Shown piece after piece: positions 61,792-64,000 of a stretch of 64,000 nucleotides of DNA. The stretch's first letter is position 1, and every line of letters begins with the position of its first letter. Position numbers and translations under genes: made by a program. Origin of the DNA: Roseivirga sp. (GTDB taxonomy: Bacteria; Bacteroidota; Bacteroidia; Cytophagales; Cyclobacteriaceae); the NCBI GenBank assembly GCA_018402485.1, contig JAGYIY010000002.1, positions 496,001 to 560,000 of the forward strand. Direction: 5' to 3'. The notes under the pieces are model-generated. The model did no database searches. It was not told the origin of the DNA and saw nothing but the letters and a program-made list of their open reading frames with translations.

Positions 61792-64000
61792 TTAAGCTTC
61801 TGTTGATTCTTTGTCTTTATTTCTAATCTTGGTCATGTACCACACGTTCGGACTCACATTCAACTCCTCCAACACGTGGTAAGCACGATCTTCCTTCACA
61901 ACTCTATCGGTAGCCTTCTCTCCATTCTCTCTCTCTTTGATTTGTAATTGCAGAGAAATGCGTGAGTTTGGATCGTTCAAATCGCCAAATACTAAAGCAT
62001 CTGATGGGCATGAACTTGCACAAGCCACATTGATTTCACCATCAACTGGTCTGCGGTTTTCACGCTTTGCTGCCAATTTACCAGCCTGAATACGTTGCAC
62101 ACACATGGTACATTTTTCCATTACACCTCGAGCTCTTACGGTCACATCAGGATTTAAGACCATTTTGCCTAAATCATTGTTCATGGAAGAGTTCTTATCG
62201 AACTGCTTGTTGTCATGATACTTGAACCAGTTGAAACGTCTTACTTTATAAGGACAGTTATTGGCACAATAACGTGTACCGATACACCTGTTGTAAGTCA
62301 TTTGGTTCAGACCCTCTGTACTGTGCGTAGTCGCAGCCACAGGACAAACCGTTTCGCATGGTGCATTATTACAATGCTGACACATCATAGGTTGGAAAGT
62401 AACCTCAGGGTTAGCTGCGGCTTGCTCTAACTCTTTCTTATTACCGGCAGGATTAGCCGCTGAATAGTACCTATCGATACGTATCCAAGCCATCTCTCTA
62501 CGGTTTAAAACTTCTTCTTTTCCAACTACCGGAACGTTATTTTCAGCTTGGCATGCAATCGTACAAGCACTACAACCTGTACATGAATTCATGTCAATGG
62601 TCATTGCCCAGTGGTGGTTGCTGTATTCATGACCGCCCCAAAGCGTAATCTCAGAAGGCTTATAGAATTTACCATCCTTATAAATCTCCGGATAAACTCT
62701 TCCCGCTTTGGTATCCTTCTTGTATTCCCCTAGCGTAGCCTCTTGAATCACATTTTCACGCCCCATATAGGTCTGGTGAGTTTGTGTTTGCGCTATACGG
62801 TACGTATTACCAGTAGCTTCTAAACTTACCCCACCCATCACTTCAAAGATGGTCGCCCCATTTAAACGTGTCAGGAACGGATAAGCGTTCACTCCAATAC
62901 CATCGGCAACTTTACCAGCTTTGGTTCTTCCGTAGCCTAAGGCCAGGCCTATTGTTCCCTCAGCTTGACCCGGTTGTACCAATACAGGAACTTCAACAGT
63001 GGCCCCGTTGACGGTGAGATTCACCGTTTGTGTTCCAACTTCCTCATTCATGGTAATACCCATTTCGTTGGCCATGGCCATAGACATGGTCACGTAATTG
63101 TCCCATGTAGCTTTAGAAATCGGATCCGACATCTCTTGTAACCATGGGTTGTTGGCCATGGATCCATCGCCTATTGCTCCTTTTTGATAGATGGCTAATT
63201 CAACAGAATTATCTGACTTTTTATAGTTCTGAGCAACATTTCTAGCTGCATCAGCAATAGCATCAAAATTAAAGTTGTAGCTTTTATTGTTTCCTTCGGT
63301 TTCAAAAAGCCCATCATACAAAGACTTATCCCAAAACATCTGGAAGTCTGAAATGGCGTCTTGTTGGGTGAAATAGTTTTCCCTCCAATGGTTTTGTAAA
63401 TACGTGTAATATTCGATATTCGCACCTGCCCATTTCAAGAAAGACTCTGGTGCCTGGCGCGTAGAAAAAATGGGTGCTATTGTAGGCTGAATCAAACTGA
63501 TGTGACCTGTTTTCAACTCAGCATCATTCCATTGCTCTAAAAAGTGATGATCAGGCGCAATGTAGGTCACCAATTCAGCAGTTTCATCCATTCTATCAGA
63601 AGTAGATACGGATAATTTAGCCTTCTTCATTCCTGAAACCAGTTGCGCACTCAACGGTGAATTATAAACAGGGTTACAGTTGAAGAAAAAGACCGCATCA
63701 ATTTTTCCACCATTCAATTCATCCACAAAAGTTTTATAGGCTTGATCGTTGCCTTGTCGGAAGTGCAAAGGACGCTCCGTAGAGAGTGTAGTACCATAAT
63801 TGCCCAACATGGCATTGATGCCATTAACCAATACCTGAATATCGGGGTCGTTAGAACCGGCCACCATCAAAGATTTTCCTTTGTTTGCCCAAAGTTCGTT
63901 GGCAGCAGCGGTTACATGTGCTACATCACCTAGTTGAGAAGCCGTTACCTTAGACTGACCTGCCTTGGATGCAATCATGTTGTAGATCGCAGCAACCACT
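61792..64000 (-). CDS. actB: Alternative complex III subunit ActB (Fe-S, molybdopterin-oxidoreductase-like), partial
   Basis: This is the C-terminal 735 residues or so of a large protein whose start lies beyond the window edge. The first part visible is the molybdopterin-oxidoreductase-like fold ('LAIYQKGAIGDGSMANNPWL', 'LTVNGATVEVPVLVQPGQAEGTIGLALGYGR'), which binds no cofactor in known ACIII. Then come ferredoxin-like domains with four cluster-binding Cys groups: 'CTGCSACTIAC', 'CQHCNNAPCETVC', 'CIGTRYCANNC' and 'CTMCVQ', plus 'CASSC'. These give three 4Fe-4S clusters and one 3Fe-4S. It passes electrons from the quinol site of ActC to the cytochromes. Upstream actA (multiheme) is expected outside the window. 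Confidence 0.92.
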   Translation of the reverse strand, partial: VVAAIYNMIASKAGQSKVTASQLGDVAHVTAAANELWANKGKSLMVAGSNDPDIQVLVNGINAMLGNYGTTLSTERPLHFRQGNDQAYKTFVDELNGGKIDAVFFFNCNPVYNSPLSAQLVSGMKKAKLSVSTSDRMDETAELVTYIAPDHHFLEQWNDAELKTGHISLIQPTIAPIFSTRQAPESFLKWAGANIEYYTYLQNHWRENYFTQQDAISDFQMFWDKSLYDGLFETEGNNKSYNFNFDAIADAARNVAQNYKKSDNSVELAIYQKGAIGDGSMANNPWLQEMSDPISKATWDNYVTMSMAMANEMGITMNEEVGTQTVNLTVNGATVEVPVLVQPGQAEGTIGLALGYGRTKAGKVADGIGVNAYPFLTRLNGATIFEVMGGVSLEATGNTYRIAQTQTHQTYMGRENVIQEATLGEYKKDTKAGRVYPEIYKDGKFYKPSEITLWGGHEYSNHHWAMTIDMNSCTGCSACTIACQAENNVPVVGKEEVLNRREMAWIRIDRYYSAANPAGNKKELEQAAANPEVTFQPMMCQHCNNAPCETVCPVAATTHSTEGLNQMTYNRCIGTRYCANNCPYKVRRFNWFKYHDNKQFDKNSSMNNDLGKMVLNPDVTVRARGVMEKCTMCVQRIQAGKLAAKRENRRPVDGEINVACASSCPSDALVFGDLNDPNSRISLQLQIKERENGEKATDRVVKEDRAYHVLEELNVSPNVWYMTKIRNKDKESTEA

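Overview
The window reads as an ordinary, gene-dense chromosomal segment of a Bacteroidota bacterium, most likely a Cytophagales-type aerobic heterotroph. The evidence is the family content (DUF4252, DUF5683, DUF3341, alternative complex III, Na+-translocating NQR, VPS10-like Asp-box proteins, peptidase S10), the absence of Shine-Dalgarno sequences, and several promoters of the Bacteroidota type (TTTG, about 18-19 bp, TAnnTTTG). I saw no rRNA, tRNA, CRISPR array, prophage or insertion sequence.

Layout. 1-5.6 kb (minus strand): start of an ABC transporter ATPase cut by the window edge, two DUF4252 proteins, a membrane-anchored probable anti-sigma partner, an ECF sigma factor, a TPR lipoprotein, and an ABC1-family atypical kinase behind a TetR-like regulator. 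5.9-14.8 kb (plus): a small membrane protein, a GH130 lipoprotein, an iodotyrosine-deiodinase-like flavoprotein overlapping a PBP4-type D-Ala-D-Ala carboxypeptidase, a large Asp-box protein and an S10 carboxypeptidase. 14.8-19.5 kb (minus): topoisomerase IV parC and parE. 19.6-25.5 kb: membrane protein, fatty acid hydroxylase-family enzyme, lipoprotein, CvfB, secreted EEP-family hydrolase, 3-hydroxyacyl-CoA dehydrogenase and acyl-CoA-binding protein. 25.5-27.5 kb: a DUF885 lipoprotein whose 3' end runs into the remnant of a DUF2490 gene. 27.5-32.2 kb (minus): nqrABCDE without nqrF. 32.4-34 kb: ispH and cmk. 34-36.2 kb (plus): a 670-bp gene-poor gap, a transaldolase/FSA, a small unknown protein and ftsE. 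36.2-38.4 kb (minus): cca and a TPR protein. 38.5-45.3 kb (plus): pyrG, yidC, parA, parB, DUF5683, dapB. 45.5-49.2 kb (minus): a 12-TM orphan histidine kinase. 49.4-64 kb (minus): one long respiratory cluster. It runs from alternative complex III (actB, partial, to actF) through aa3 oxidase subunits II and I, heme A and heme O synthases, two subunit III proteins and subunit IV, to a degenerate SCO-like protein, DUF420, a small CxxC membrane protein and DUF983.

How the parts fit. NQR feeds electrons from NADH to menaquinone while exporting Na+. Alternative complex III takes them from the quinol to the aa3 oxidase encoded beside it, and ctaA/ctaB make its heme A. pyrG, yidC, parAB, topoisomerase IV, cmk, ispH, cca and ftsE are housekeeping. 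I did not find a clearly new multi-gene defence or biosynthetic system. The most interesting items are the iodotyrosine deiodinase homologue with its substrate triad, the nqr operon lacking nqrF, the SCO-like protein without a copper site, the DUF885/DUF2490 deletion scar, the sigma/DUF4252 unit, and the ABC1 kinase with altered motifs in what is presumably a menaquinone organism.
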